DNA from: Monosporascus cannonballus | Lineage: Eukaryota; Ascomycota; Sordariomycetes; Xylariales | DNA length: 64,000 nucleotides | NCBI GenBank assembly: GCA_004154925.1 | Contig: QJNS01000084.1 | Span: 62,001 to 126,000, forward strand | Direction of reading: 5' to 3' | Shown: positions 1 through 14,338 of the stretch, piece after piece | How the letters are laid out: every line of letters begins with the position of its first letter | Position numbering within the stretch: position 1 is the first letter of the stretch | Translations under genes and position numbers: made by a program | The notes under the pieces: model-generated | What the model was told of the DNA's origin: nothing | The model's input: only the letters and a program-made list of their open reading frames with translations | The model's database searches: none

Positions 1-625
1 GTATTTGGTTATATCAATAGGATTTACGAACGCATTAATAACCTTTTAACGGATAATTAATTATGTATTACGAAAATATATCGTTATTTTCGTCGTTTAC
101 TATTTCGACAACATTTTCATTTTCTCAAAAACGAAAAAAGAATATATAGGATACGTTTATAAAGTTTTTTAAGCTTTATCGGACGTAGGGTTATTTGTTA
201 ACGTAGAAAAAAAATCAGTTTTATATGCAGCAAATAGAATATCTGGGGTATATTATTACCTTGAAATATATCAGGATAGACCTAAAGAAAGTCGCTGCAA
301 TTATAGAATAGCAAACGCCAACTACGGCCAAGGAGGTATAGGTATTTATTGAATTCGCTAATTATTATAAAAAGTTTATCCGGAATTTCAGCAGAATAGC
401 CATACTTCTGATTAATTTTACGAAAAAAGAAAAAAAGTTCAAATAAACACCCGAAACAGAAAAAGCGTTTCAGGACACTAAGGATAATATAATTATTAAT
501 AAACCAGTATTAATTATGTAGGACCTAAACCGCCTCGTTAAATTAGAAACCGATATTTTGGATTACGCATTAAACGTAGTAATCGGATAACGAAATAATT
601 AAGGCAAATTATATCTTTGTTACGG
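1..625 (+). pseudogene. Ty3/gypsy (GyA) reverse transcriptase/RNase H fragment, RIP-decayed
   Basis: Plus-strand translation of the first 130 bases follows a gypsy reverse transcriptase through the region corresponding to the LTNAPATF block and into the catalytic box, which reads Tyr-Phe-Asp-Asn-Ile instead of Tyr-x-Asp-Asp. The downstream part matches the same stretch of GyA-3 (35,240-35,845), including the start of RNase H, and then homology stops near 620. Stops are TAA/TAG in place of Gln codons and Asp is changed to Asn, as expected from RIP. The 5' part lies outside the window and there is no 3' LTR. It is a dead fragment in the opposite orientation to its neighbour GyA-1. Confidence 0.8.
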
Positions 626-984
626 CACAGAAGAACAAGAGTCTAGCCATTATACCCCTAAAAGTAGAACGTTGTCAGGTCGAGCCCTGACCGCCTTGTT
701 CTGCCCAATATATCTACAAGGTGCCACTTGGGACTGTGACAAAGGGATTGTCGAAATCAAGAACTTAATCCGATTGTATTGATAGTGTTAAACCTCGATA
801 ACTGAAATGGCAGAAAACATGCTGAATGGTGATGGTCCTGGGTGATGCCTGGAGGTTGAACCTATGGCGAAAAAGAACTCCTTAATATACATGCGAGACC
901 CGGGCTTTCTGATCAGCCGAGCCAGATCATGGGCGTAACACCCCGCCCCATTTCATTGGTTAAGTATTGGTAATACCAATTAAT
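626..984. other. Low-RIP patch between two gypsy fragments, unassigned
   Basis: Composition jumps to balanced, with intact CpA and TpG, between two heavily RIP-mutated gypsy pieces of opposite orientation. Part of it (674-940) begins TGTCAGG and ends GTAACA, like an LTR, and starts with a small hairpin (TCAGG...CCTGA), but the flanking five bases (AACGT and CCCCG) do not match. I see no reading frame. It may be a solo LTR inserted at a rearrangement junction, or filler DNA joining the two fragments. Confidence 0.4.
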
Positions 985-3900
985 TTCTTAAAAACGCCGA
1001 CTGGGACGTAATTATTTCCTGTAGTTTCGTTGTTACTAGTGAAAATTCTTTAACAAACGCTGAGCGTTTATAAGGTTTTTAGTAGGTTCTTAGATGTTCT
1101 CGGAATTTGAGTACTTTTTTCATTTAATAAGGTATTGAGCAAATTTATTTTTCTTTCCTATATCTATTTTTTTATTTTAGATATCGTATTATTTTTTATT
1201 TTTATATTATTTTATACTGTATATATCTTGATTGTATTTACAGTTAATTCCAATAAGCAAATACGAAAAATTGGGTAAAATTTAAGCTTTGGTAAAAGTT
1301 TTATTTAATCGCTATTTTCTGAAGGTTTCTTGGCGATTTTATATAGTCTAATATATGTAAAATCGTGTTTTTTACTAGGTCGTCTTGTTTAAATGTTTTT
1401 TGTAGCGAAATAAACTAGTTTCCCTTTTTTGAAAATTGATTTTTAACCGTTTTTGTTATAATGTTTATTTATTTAATTACGTACTCATTTTAATACTGTT
1501 CTTATTTTTGATATAATTGCTTTAGTTATTCCGTTATAAGGATTATTTCGACATTAAAAGGTTTATCTACGCGTTTTTATAAATATTCGATATACCCCTA
1601 AAATTTGCGTATGCTGAAATAATTTTAATACTTTCGTAATAATTAACAATATAAGCTAATTAATTAACAAATAATTTTTTTAATTTAATTAATTTCTTTA
1701 GAGTTAATATAATATTATAAATATGTTTTTAATCTCTGCTTTATCGATTGTATTTATTTTTCTATTTAAGGTTTAAATACGTTAAATAAGTTACGATTTA
1801 TATTAATTTATAATATAAGATTTTCCTAAAACTTTAAGATAAATATATTGTTTTTATTTAAAACAGTTTCGTGTAGTAATCTGTATATATTAAATATATT
1901 TCTAAAAAAATACATGTTATTTATTCAACGTTTATATTCTTATGAAGTAAGAAATAAAAGGATTTAGTAAATATGTCGATAATAACGACAATAGTATTTT
2001 AATATATTTTTATTACTAGATTTTCGAATAAATAAAATTTAATAATAACGGTTATAATAATCGAATTTTATAGTTGTTTTAAAACTAGTAATAGCTGTAA
2101 TTTTCTATAAGGCTTGTATTAGCGTATTTTAATTTTGTTGCAGAGATTATATCGTTGTTAAATTCTTTGAATTATTATTTTTATTTTAAGAAAGGAATAT
2201 ATATGTTAAAGTCGTTCTAGAGTTTTGTAAACTTTTAGGTATTTATATAACTAATGTTCATATATTATTTATATCAAATCTTCTTGATGTTTTTCAACAA
2301 TTTATATTTTATTTAATTTTTATATTTTGTGAAATTAGTATTATATTATTGAATATTTAAAGTCTATTAAAAGGTATCACTCGAATTGTTGTAATTTGTT
2401 GTACGCGTAAATATTTTTTATACTGATATTAAAAATTGTACGGCTAATTTTGATTAACTTTTTTAAACTTTAGTCGTTTATTAAGAGTATTAGTTTTGTC
2501 GTTTTCTGAACCTTTTTTGTAAATGATAACGAAATTAAAGTTCGCTAATTTTTTTACGTAACAAAGTTATCGTTCTATAAGTTCTTTAGTCGTAGTAAAA
2601 CCGGTAAAATTCTGATAATCCGTATAAATTTTAACTTGATACAAGTTTTCTTTTAAAAAGTGCTTGAATTCTCGAAATGCTATAATAGTGGCCATAACTC
2701 TTTTAGTTAGAATATTGTAATTAAGTTCGATTTTTTTAATTTGTACGAAAAGAATATAATAGGATGTAATTTGCTTTAATCGTCGCGTTATCCGATTATC
2801 GCGCTTAAAGCGCAATTCGAAATATCAGTTTTTAGCTTAACGAAGTAAGTTAAATTGTATATAATTAATATTAATTTGTTAGTAATTTTATTTTTGATCT
2901 TTTAGAACGTTCTTTCTGTTTCGGGCGTTTATCTGAAATCTTTCTTTTTTGGTAAGACTAATAAGAGGTATAGCTGTTTTGGTAAAGTTTCGAATAAACT
3001 CTTTATAGTAATTAGCGAAGGCAAGGAATATCTGTACCTTTTTAACTATTATTGACATCTGCATTTCTCTAATTCTAGCGATTTTCTTAGAGTTTATCGT
3101 AATATATCCTGAGATAATAATATATTCTAGATATTTCATTTTCTGCATATAGAATTGTGGTTTTTCTGCGTTAATTAACAGTTTGACATTTTATAAAGCT
3201 TAAAAAATTTTGTAAACGTATTTTACGTATGCTTTTTTTGTTTTCGAAAAAATGATGATGTCGTCGAGATTGTATACAACAAAGACATCGAGATATTTTC
3301 GCAGTACATAATTTACTATCTGTTAGAAAGTTGCTGGTACCTTTGCAAATCATATTGGCGTAATTAAATACTTAAATAATTTGTATTTCGTTTTGAATGT
3401 TATTTTTTATTTATATCTTTTTTTATTTAAATAATATTGTATTTATCTTTAAGGTTAAGTATTATAAATTATTAAACTGTATAGAATCGGTTCTTTATTT
3501 CCGTAAATAAGGATAACGGTATTCGATTCTTAATAGTAATATTATTAAGTTGTCGGTAATTAACTATAAGTAGTAGTTTTCCGTTCTTTTTAGACACGAA
3601 AAATATAGAATATTCTGTAGATGATTTCGAAGATCGAATGTATCTTTTCTATAACCGAATTTTCAGGTATTTTTTTAAATGTTCGCAATTTATTTTCGCT
3701 AAGATTGTAAATCGGGTAAAATTTCGTTTATAAGCCTTTTTTAGTGATTATTTAGTAATTCTATTTGTTATATTTTAGTAATTTCGTATTAAGCCTTTTT
3801 TTTTGAAAAGCTGTTTGTATCGGTAATATTGTGGTGGCATATTGATTAAATTTTCTAATTTTTGGAGTTATTGTTCCAAATCGGTGTTTAGTTGCTTTAA

Positions 3901-6336
3901 TTTTGCTTTGATAGTAGTTACGATACGTCGTATTTTTTGATGCCCATTTTCTTTTTTGTATCGTGTTTCGGTAGGTAGTAAGATTTTTGTCATATTCTTA
4001 TATTTGTCTTCGTCGCCATTTTCGATCGAATATTAAGATCTCCTATTCTTTAGAGACTGTTTGCTAATAAGGTGTAAAACGAACTTTATCTAGCCAGTTC
4101 TTTTATTAATTAAAGCTTTGTACTGGTATATTTATGGTTTTCTTAATATTATATTGTAATTCCTAAATAAAATAATATCGATATCACCTGTTTAATATCG
4201 CTCTTAGATAAAAATCTCGAGGTAATTAATTTTGTACGTAATTCTTTCGTTATTGTAAACGAATTCCTGATCTTCGACATTTATCGCTATATAAGATTTT
4301 AACTTGTATCTTTATAGCAGTTTAAGCTTATTAACAACGTTTAATATAATATAGTTTCCGTTTAAAGTTTCGCAGTTCATTATTACAGTATACTAATACG
4401 TTCCGATTCGTATATCTAAGATAATAAGATTATTAACGGCTTTTATTATCGCGTTTAAATCTTTTCTTAGAAGCTTTTTCTCATTTTTCGAGATTTTATT
4501 ATTCTACGGCTTTTTTATAAATAACTTTCGTGTTTTTAATTTTTCGTTTCCAATTTATCGAGCCTCGTATATATTTTTTAATATACCGCGTTAAATTGAT
4601 AAATTTGCTATTATTATTAACGTATTATGTCTTCGAATTATGTTAATTATTTTCAATTTTGCTTTAATCTTTTTAATAAATATATTGTTTTTTATAGTTT
4701 CGACCGTATTCTATTATACGTCGTATTAGTAAACGTTTTATAATTCACTTATAAATTAATCTATTTTTTTAATCATTTTGCTTTCCTTAAAGTCCGTAAG
4801 AAATACCAATTAAAAATAAAGATCTATATTAATCTTTTACCAATGTGTTTTAGCGTACATTAAATTAATTTTTTTCCAATTAATAATCGCATTATTTATA
4901 ATAATAAAAAAGGTGTTTTTACAGATACTATTTTTTGGAGTTAGATTTTTACCGTAACTAATTAATAAATATCGTTTTTCGAAATTATAAATCGAAAATA
5001 CCGCTATTAATATTTATCGTTCTTATTATCTTTTATTCGGTTTAGAAAATTCAATCGCTTATGATACATATGGTAATCGTTTTATAAATCTACCGTTTCC
5101 ATTTTTTATAATTAGGATACTCCCGTTATCGACAATATATGGCGTATATTCTACGGTATTGATCCGAGGTTTTAGAACAGACGTCTTTCGTCCATTTCTA
5201 ATGTTTTTTCAGCTGTATCTTAAAGGTATTCCGCTATCTTTTGAACGCTCTCTGGGCCAGTTTTTTCGCTTTTCGCATCTCTTTCCGAATTTCTTATCGA
5301 AATGGCCCGTTTTCGTACTGGGATCGAATTATATTAATAACCTTACCATCGTTCCTTTACTTATTCCTAAACTATTTTTCCGGTACAAATACTCAATTAT
5401 TCTGTCGTGGCTTTTTAAGTACTAAACATTTCACAGCGTTATATCTTATTTTGCTATAATTAAAGCACTAAATTTGGCTTTAATTCCTTTTCTGAGCTGT
5501 ATTCAAATCCATAAGTTCTAATGCTGTACTATAACATGTTAATAATATATCGCGCTTTTTCTCTAATTGGCCGAATAACCTCCGTATATTGGAATATATT
5601 ATTCATTTTTCTCTATACGTTATTTATACAGCCTGTTATTAATCTTAACAATTTCGATAATACACCGGTTTAAGGTTTTAGGTTTTAAAAGTTTAATAAT
5701 TTTGTTCTTAATGTTACCCTTTAATTTTTTATACAACATATTTATCAAATTATTTCTTTCGTCGTTAATTTATCTTATCTTAGCTATAAGGCTTTTAAAA
5801 CTAATAGCATCTTTCGAAACAGATTTCTTCTATTATAATTGCAAAATCTGCTATATTATCGTTCGTTTTTCGTCTAAGTTTTCAAAATTAGCCTTTAAAT
5901 TCTTCTTAAAATTTATATAATTAAAAAAATCTTAATAACTTTTTCTTAATCGGTCTTAATGTTTTTTAAATAATTTCTCATAACTGGCTTAAACTAATTC
6001 AAAGTATTTTCTATAAGAAAAGCTGTTATAGCAATATTTCGATTTGCAGGCTCGTCCAAATCTTGAAAACGGAAATATATTCGTACTTATATAAGGAAAC
6101 CTTAAACGCTTTTATTTCTATCGTAAAATTAAGGCTTTTTAGCCTATTACTTAGGTGCGATATTTCGAATTGGAATAACTGCCACCTATTTCGTGAATTA
6201 TTAAATTTGTTCTTTAAATTTCTTAATTCTAGCTTGGAGCTGCGTAACTGCAAAAAATGCTTAGAACTGGTCGACATGGTAATTAAAGAAATATTGCTCA
6301 AAATCTGACGGTATTACGAAATAAAAACTTACAACG
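985..6336 (-). mobile_element. GyA-1: RIP-mutated Ty3/gypsy element body, 3' end missing
   Basis: Base-by-base resemblance to GyA-2 runs from 985 (equivalent to about 16,850) to the LTR at 6,337, so this is a minus-strand copy lacking its 3' LTR, polypurine tract and most of the antisense frame. Minus-strand translations show the expected order: gag-like N-terminal frame (6,301-6,026), reverse transcriptase/RNase H linker (3,148-2,888, ending in the FRRFI-like block) and RNase H (2,815-2,567, with the YTDxxN and TTKEL-type motifs). The frame is broken by many TAA/TAG codons. Nothing here can be functional. Plus-strand open frames such as 5,159-5,425 are shadows. Confidence 0.85.
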
Positions 6337-6733
6337 TATAACGGCTAGGCGGTTTAACCAATTATTAAACCTAAGTTCTTCGGATTTATATTAGCAAAAA
6401 TATCATAAAAATTAAAATAATAAATACTATAACGTATTACGTTTCGTAATATCAAGAACGTTTTAAGTAACAATATATTATTGCAAACTAAAGCTATTTA
6501 AATTATAAAAACTATAAGCGTATATATTTTCGTCCTGGCTTAAAAAATTTTAAGCAGCTCAAACTCTTAAGCTCTTTAAGCCCTTTAAGTCCTCCTATTA
6601 GCTCAAGAGGCTTAAGGCGCTTGGCACCTTAAGACCTTTAAGCCAGTTATATGATTTCTTGGCTTGGGTCGGATTTAGACTTTCTTATAACTCCGATCGT
6701 TTGTAGAAAAGCTAAGACCGTTAGATCATAACA
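6337..6733 (-). repeat. GyA LTR (5' LTR of GyA-1), 397 bp
   Basis: The plus strand reads from a mutated TGTGACGGCT end (TATAACGGCT) to TCATAACA, the same termini as the 439-bp GyA-2 LTRs. The middle differs: instead of the GGATCC-rich 53-bp repeat it carries a short repetitive stretch built on CTTTAAGCCCTTTAAG-like units (about 6,550-6,660). It sits at the gag end of GyA-1 and adjoins GyB-1 at 6,734. Confidence 0.8.
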
Positions 6734-9700
6734 TAAAAGTTTTATCTAGTTATTTTATTAGTAATTAACGTAATTTTGGAGGTACTATTTTAAGGTTTAA
6801 TTTAATATCTTAATTTAGCTATCCGTTTAAGCAAAATAAGTTATTAAAAACTTAACTTTTATCTCTATTTATTTGAAAAAACTAATATCGAATTTGGAGG
6901 TAAAAAATTTATATTTATCGGAAATAATATTTTTTAGTAGTTCATATTTGTTAGAGTAATATTTAATAAAATTAAAAGCTAATTATGTTATTATTACGTT
7001 TCTTTGAAAAGATAAAAAATACTTATATTTGATAAATCTATTAACGATTATTTATACTCCGTTATATTCGATTATAATACCTGAGTTTTCAAATGAAAAT
7101 AAGTGAATATTAAAATATTAAGCTATAAAGTTCTATATTTTGTTAGAAATATCGGTAAATTACAATAACTCGTAAGATATACAGCGCACTGCTTTAATTT
7201 TATTATAAATATTACAATTTTTAATAATTATTTTAATTATACGGCGTAACTTAGGGTAATTATATCGTTCTTATAGCCGTTTAATAATTTTAAAAAACTC
7301 TTAATGTTGTATAATAAGTTTTCGTAAATTTCTTTAACCCATTATTTTTATTAAATTTTGGAAATATAGATTTTGCTATAGTATAATAACTGATTTTTCA
7401 GCTGTTTTTTTAGCTGCTAAACTTTTATTATTCCTTAAGATTATAAAAGTTCTAAAACTGTATTAAAAGTTTATGAGTTGGCTTTTTCATTATTTTGCAT
7501 AATTGTATAATATTATCTTTATTATATTGTAATATTTGTATACTTTTTTGGGGTCATATAAACGAATAACTTTTTTGATATAATATATTTTAGAGTTGAA
7601 TTTTAATAGAAGAATTATCGAAATCCTATGTCGTTTATTTCATTTCTGCATTTTAATAAATCAAATTACGTTTTTATGATCGGAATAAATATTAGAAGCT
7701 GCTTTAATTCGACGAAAACATACTTCTTATTTTTTTAAATACGTTAATAATTGCTAATAATTCTTTGTTATAGATCGAGTATTTAAGTTCTGCATTTCGT
7801 AATGCTTTAAAGTAATATATTACGCGGTATTATTTACTATAATCTTTTTATTCTAAAACTGCGTTTAAGGCCTAATCTAAAATATCGATTTTTAATCGTT
7901 TTATTTTGTAAGCATTAAGTAGTTTTATTACTAGTTCTTTAGTGATCTTATTTTTAAGTATTTAAAAAGCCTGTTTGGTTTTCTTTAAAAATTGGAATTT
8001 TTTTTCCACGTATTTCCTAGTAATAAATTTCGTTAATAATTTAATTATATATTTATATCCTTGAATTAGGCTATATACGTAATTCGTGAATTTTAAAAGT
8101 TATCGAATATTTATAACAATTGCCTTATTAAAAATAAGCCAGTTCTTAATTGCTTTTAACATGAAACACTAAATTTAAATTTGACCGAAAATAAAAATAA
8201 ATCTTAGAAAATCTGGCTTTTAAGTATGCTATACGGTTTTGGCTAAATTAATTTAGATATTTACTTTATCTAAAAGTCTAAGCATTTATACTATATACTT
8301 TTTGTGCGTTTTAAGATTTCGGAATAAATAATAATGTCGTTAAGATAAAGAAATATAAGCTTATTTAAGAACTGTCTAAAAATAGTTATAACCAAACTTT
8401 AAAAACTGGCGAGAGCGTTAATAAGTTCTATAGGTATTATTTTATATTTATAAAATTTATATATGTTTCTAAACATCGTTTTCTATTTTTTCCCTATAGC
8501 TATTTAAATACGATAATAACTATTGCGGAAATTAAATGCTATAATTTACTTAATTTTGCTGGAATTTTTTAAGATATTTATAAGAGTTAAAAGATATTCG
8601 TTTTTAATAATAATATTGTTTAATTATTTCTAATCGATTATTTATTTAATAAACAGAATCTCCGTTTTTATCCATCCTTTACTTATCGTCTTTTATTTTT
8701 GGAACTATAAAAACGGGGTATCTGGTAAAAAAATGAAAAATTAAATATATATTTTTTTCAAATCAAATTATAAAACATTTTATAAGGCTTTAAATCTCCC
8801 GATATTTATATAATAGATTTTATAAAACTTAAGATAATATTTTTCTTTAAAAATATCCGGTAGTTTTATTAACTGTAAAAAGATAATTAATAATCCTTTT
8901 TATCCTCAAATAATTTCTTAACTTTTTGATATTCAAAAGATTCTATGAAGGCTTAGTTAAAAATTTGTATTTCCTTAATAATGTAACAAATTTCTCGGTC
9001 GTTTTCTTAGAGTATTTTTAGATTACTGTTTTAAAAAAAGTATTCGATTTTTTTTAATTAATCTACACGTCATTAAAATAAAGTCAAGATATTTTCAAAA
9101 TAATATTTTATCTAGAAATGTTAGAGATATTCAGCAAGAAATATTTTTAGTATCTCTAAATCCGTACGAGAAGTTTTTCAATTTTTTAGAAAATTCGTCT
9201 ATTTTCGTAAATCAACAGGTTCTCGTTTATTATACGTAAATTATTAAACCTTAATTTGTATTTTTAGAAAACATAATATTTTTTGTTACTATAAAAAAGA
9301 TAAAATTACTTTCGGCCCTCAAATCGATTATAACTTGAAATTTTTTATTTTTATATTGAAAAAGGATTTCGATTTAATTACGTATCCTTTTAGTTACTTT
9401 ATATAAAATCTTATTTATCGGGGTTTTTCGGTTTCTTAATTTTAAAAGCCTTTAAAGTTTTTGAATTTTTAATACCGTTTAATTTAAGCAAATCTTTATT
9501 CGCGAACCTTTTTAACAGTTCATTTGATGTATTGAATATTTTTGTACCAGAATTATGTTTTTTGCTGTATTTATATTAGATTATCGAAACCCTTTTTTTG
9601 TCTAGTTTATGCTTTAGTTTTATATCTTTCGAATTATATAGTTGGAAAACTATATTTTCAAAAATGTTATTTCTATATTTAACGGCTTATATTAAATGTA

Positions 9701-11690
9701 AAATATCGAAAAATAATATAAGTATCCTAACGAGACGGCCTTTTAGCTTCATATTAATTCGAGATATAAGTAATAAAATTTAGGATATTTTGGCTGTCGA
9801 AGATTTGTTATATTTCGATATTTCTCGTCTAATTCGATAGGTACTTTTGTTATTTAAGTCAAATAGTTTTTTTAATTTTAAAAGAAATAAGATAATTATT
9901 ACGTTAACAAATAATTAAATGTAATAAATAATAAGGCTTTGTGAATAATTCTTTAAGATAAATAATATATTTTATAAATTTATAAAAGTTCGAAAAAATA
10001 TATCCGTAATTATTAATGTTTAGTCTAAATTCACCGTTGTTATCATATATTTCGTATTTCTATATATTACAATAGTAAAAATATCGTAACTTTATAATTA
10101 TTTTAAAAGCTGTTTATTTTAAAAAATATTTTTAAGTTATAATCTTAAAATGTTAGCAAATAAAGAAATTTTCGTATTTTGTAATATTATTCTAAATTTA
10201 TGTAATTCTAGCAATAATGAAATATAGCTGGAAAGAAATCGAATTTCTTTTTTTGCCTTATTATCGATATTTTATTTCACTGCTTTGGCATTTTTCTGAG
10301 GTTAAATGATTTTTTGAAATCTCTTTATATAAAAAAACAATATTCGCTTTTGAAATATCTTTTTGGCTATAATTAAAATACTTTATTTTAAACATATTCT
10401 ATTTAGGTTTTTTCGCAACGAAATTTAGTTCTTTTTAAAATTTGTCTTTCTTTTCCTTAATTCCGCTACTGGAGTTATTGTGGTTACTCTATTTATTCGT
10501 TTTTTTTCTAGATATTGATTAAAGGTATATTCATCGCCGATAATAACCTTATCAATATATTTGGTAAAAAGTCGAATCTTAAATTATATGTACAATTTAT
10601 TTTTAATTTTAAATTTTAAATTATTATACTAAATATAATGTAATACGTTTTCGAATATATTCAAAATAGCTGCTAAACGATCAAATTTAGTCGTATATTT
10701 ATATACTTACTCAATTTGGCTAAAAAAATAAAATTGCTTAACTATATATTATTTTTTTATTCAGATGTTTAAGTAATGATCGCATTTTTTTAAACTTTTG
10801 TAATCGTTAACAATGTAATTAAGTACATTTAAAGATTTATGGAAATAGGTTTTAAAATATTTTCTTATAATAAGTTCAAATTATAGAAAAATCTTTTCGA
10901 TAGATAATTATACAATAACTATTACTTTTTAATAATTCCTCATTAAAAGACCTTTATACAACTTAAAATAAAGTCTAGTTTGGACCACAAATTCTTTTAT
11001 ATTTATAAATCTATTATAAGACGTAAATAGAATAGGTTTTAAATTTTTAACATCTAATATTTTATAATAAATAAACCGCGGTATAATTCTATCACAAATT
11101 TGGTTTATATTAAATAACGATAAAATCAAAAGTTTTTCTTCCGCCCGTTTTTTATCAAACGACAGTAATTCAAAACCACATTCTTGATTTTCTCTTTTAG
11201 CGGAATTAAATTGTAAAAAACACTGGCTTTTATTTCTTAGCGAACCGAATATTTTTCTTTTCTAGGCTTTAAACTTTCTGGGCTAAGAAATCCAGCTTCT
11301 ATAATAAGTTGTTTTCCTTTTCCTTTTAGAACTTCAATTTTATACTTTTTTTCAATTTCTTTTTTAGCTATCTCCTTTTTTAACTTATTGTCTGAACCTT
11401 AACCATATCCTTAAGAACTAGCGCAAGTTGTTATTTGGGCTGAGAAAAATTCTTTCTTAAAATCAAATAATAAATAGAACTATATTTTTATTAAATTAAA
11501 AATGAATTTTAATAAAAGGTAAATCGTTTAATCGAATAATTAACAATTTGCTGCATAATGACCAAAATCAAATAAAATATTTAAGTCTTAAATATCGGTT
11601 TGTGTTATAATTTATATTAAGTTTAAGAAACTTTATATCTTAACTAGGCAATAGATTATTCGTCAGTTCTTAAATAAACAATTATTAAAA
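6734..11690 (-). mobile_element. GyB-1: RIP-mutated Ty3/gypsy element body
   Basis: This is a second gypsy family in minus orientation. Minus-strand translation gives an integrase stretch (about 7,090-6,900) that aligns with plus-strand GyB-2 at 14,190-14,330, and a reverse transcriptase core at 8,358-8,321 whose catalytic box reads Tyr-Leu-Asn-Asp. A Lys-rich gag-like frame is visible near 11,390-11,230. The element is cut at 6,734 by the GyA-1 LTR, so its integrase C-terminus and 3' LTR are missing. The sequence is very AT-rich with RIP-type stops throughout. I could not place the gag/protease boundary. Confidence 0.75.
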
Positions 11691-12099
11691 TATAACGAAC
11701 TTGTTATATATTTATCTAGAGCTATAAATAATCTCCGAAAACGGTCTTAAGTTTTAGATAATAATAAAGCGAACAATAGTTCACTAATCTATTCGTTAAA
11801 AAGATTTAAAAACTCTTTGTATAGTAAAAACGGGCTATTTTTAACTGTAAGCTTAAATTAATAATTAAGAAACGAAAAATTAAGTGCTATTTATATAAAG
11901 GTCCGGTTTATATATCCTAATTTTTTAAAATAAGTATAATGTAGATCTATCTCATTTATATAATCTGGTTAGGTTACTTAAATTACTTAAATTATCCTTT
12001 AAGGCCAAGTGCCTCTATCCGAAGTTTAGCTCCCAGCCCGTTCCGCGTTAGGCCTTAAAAGTAGGTTCTTTCGAAATAGAAACTCCTGTTTTTATAACA
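11691..12099 (-). repeat. GyB LTR (5' LTR of GyB-1), 409 bp
   Basis: On the plus strand it runs from TATAACGAAC to TTATAACA and aligns along its length with the well-preserved copy at 23,790-24,202. Sense orientation of this family, fixed by the 3' LTR of GyB-2, is TGTTACAGG...GTTCGTTACA, so this copy is on the minus strand and lies at the gag end of GyB-1. Immediate flanks (TAAAA left, ATATC right) do not form a duplication. Confidence 0.75.
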
Positions 12100-14338
12100 A
12101 TATCGCCGATATCTTTAAGTACGATATTATTTTGAGAATGCCGTTGTTTCAATTTAGCAATTTATATATTAATTAAAAAAGCCAGATATTGATATAAACG
12201 GACGAGATAAAGGCGATTTAAAAAAAACGGAAAGGTTTAATATGTTACAAAGGAAGAATAAATCCAAGATTAGACCTTTATTGTTCATTTAGAATATCGA
12301 AAATTTAAAACATTATTTAAAAATAAAGAAAATTATAAGTCGCTTTTTTACGATTAATAGAATTATCGAATATCTCCTAGAAAAGGATATTATTCAAAGC
12401 TTTATTGAATTTACTATATAAATTTATAAAGGCTTAAGGTTTTATAAAATAACATATGATTTAATTGAAAAAAAGAATATTTTTAAGTTTTTTAACTTTT
12501 TGTAGAATATTTTGTTTTTGTGGTCCTAAAGATAAATGATAATAGGCAAAAGATCGACGAAAACGAAAATCTTATTTACCAAAAGAAATCCATTATAAAT
12601 AGTTAAATAATATTGTTATTAAAAATGGATATCCTTTAACTCTTATAAATACATTAAAGAAAAACGTTAATAACGTTAAGTGATTTATTATATTCGATTT
12701 CCGAAATAGTTATTATCGTATTAAAATAGCCAAAGGAAAAAAATGAAAAACGGCATTTAGAATAATGTACGGATTTTACGAATATCGAATAATGGCTATA
12801 GGACTTATTAACGCCTCCGCTAGTTTTCAAAGTTTGGTTATGATTATTTTTCGATAACCTTTCGATAAATTCGTATTTTTCTACCTCGACAACATATTTA
12901 CTTATTTTAAAATTCTAGAGGAATATAAAAAGTATGTTGCTTAAATACTTAAATTTTTAAATAAGGCAAATATTCGAAGTAATCAAGTAAAAAGTATACG
13001 GTATATAGAGCAATTAAACTTTTTAGGATTTACCTTTATTTTCGGCGAAATTCAAATTTAATGTTTTAATTTAAAAATAATTAAGGATTAGCTTATTTGT
13101 AATAAGGCAACCGTTGAAAGTATTCGATAAGTCTTAGAATTTACGAGTTATATACGTAATTTAATTAAGAGATACGGAAATATAATGAAATTATTAACGA
13201 AACTTATTACTAAAAAGTACCTCAAAATTCAAAGTCCTAGAAAAGCTAAGAAAGCGTTTCGATTATTAAAAAAAGTAATTATTAAAAGATTTATTATAAG
13301 AATTCTTAATTTAAATAAGAAAAACGCCTAAAAATAGACGTCTTAATTTACGCCTTAGATGATATTCTAAAATAATAAAAAGATAATAATAAATAGTATT
13401 TTATAGCATATTACTTTAAGGCATTACGAAATAGACAACTTAAATATCCGATTTATAATAAAGAATTATTAGCAATCGTTAATGCTTTTAAGGAATAAGA
13501 ACTTTTCTTTAGCGAAACTAAAAAAAACTTTTCAATATTTATTTTAATCGTAAAAGCTTTACTCGATTTATAAAAGTACAAGAACTAAATAAACGACATA
13601 AAACTTAAATAATTTTCTTAATATAATTCAATTTTGAGATATATTTTATTGAAAGAACGGAGAATACTGAGGCAGATATGCTTAGTTGAAAAGGAATTTA
13701 CAATTTTAAAATCTCTAAAAGAAGTATAAAAATATTATAATATAATAAGGATAATACTGTATAATTATAAACGAATATTAAAAAAAATTAACTTTCGAAC
13801 TTTTAATACGGTTTCGAAATCTTTACGATATTAAGCAATAATAAAAGATTTAATAACTAAAAAGGTAATTAAAAGATTAATTATTTTATTATAGCAAAAT
13901 TTATATTCTAAAGAATTAAGAAAAATAATTCGTAAAAAGATTTTACAAAAACATATTATATAAACACTAAGGAATTTTCAAAATTATTAAAAGGCTATAA
14001 GAAAAATACGATTTTCTAGAATTATGCCGTATAATTAAAATAATTATTAAAAACTAAAAGATTTTTAATAAAGCTAAGACAATACGCTATAAGCCTTATA
14101 GATTACTATAACTTATTAATATTTTTAATAAAGCCTGGAATAATATAATTTGGAACTTTATTATTAACTTATTTCCACTTACAAACTTAGTCACTAAAAT
14201 CGAATATAACGATACCTGGATAATCGTTAATAAATTTATCAAATATAAGTACTTTTTAATTTTTTAAGAAAAGCATAACGGTAAAATAATTAGCCTATAC
14301 TTTTATTAGATATTATCTCGATAAATATGGAATACTAA
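12100..14338 (+). mobile_element. GyB-2 part 1: gypsy pol (RT, RNase H, integrase start), RIP-decayed
   Basis: Plus-strand translation from about 12,600 follows a gypsy reverse transcriptase: the LPLI block, the FDFRNxYYRI stretch, the WKTAFR block, the GLINASASF block and a catalytic box Tyr-Leu-Asp-Asn-Ile at about 12,882. RNase H-like and integrase-like sequence follows up to the solo LTR at 14,339. No complete gag precedes RT: only some 300-400 bp separate it from the GyB-1 LTR, so the copy is 5'-truncated. It continues at 14,716 and again after GyA-2 at 22,673. Confidence 0.8.

Noticed and set aside
5159..6308. Plus-strand open frames in GyA-1
   Set aside because: Antisense shadows of gag in AT-rich sequence; no motif, and no conserved frame in the other copies.
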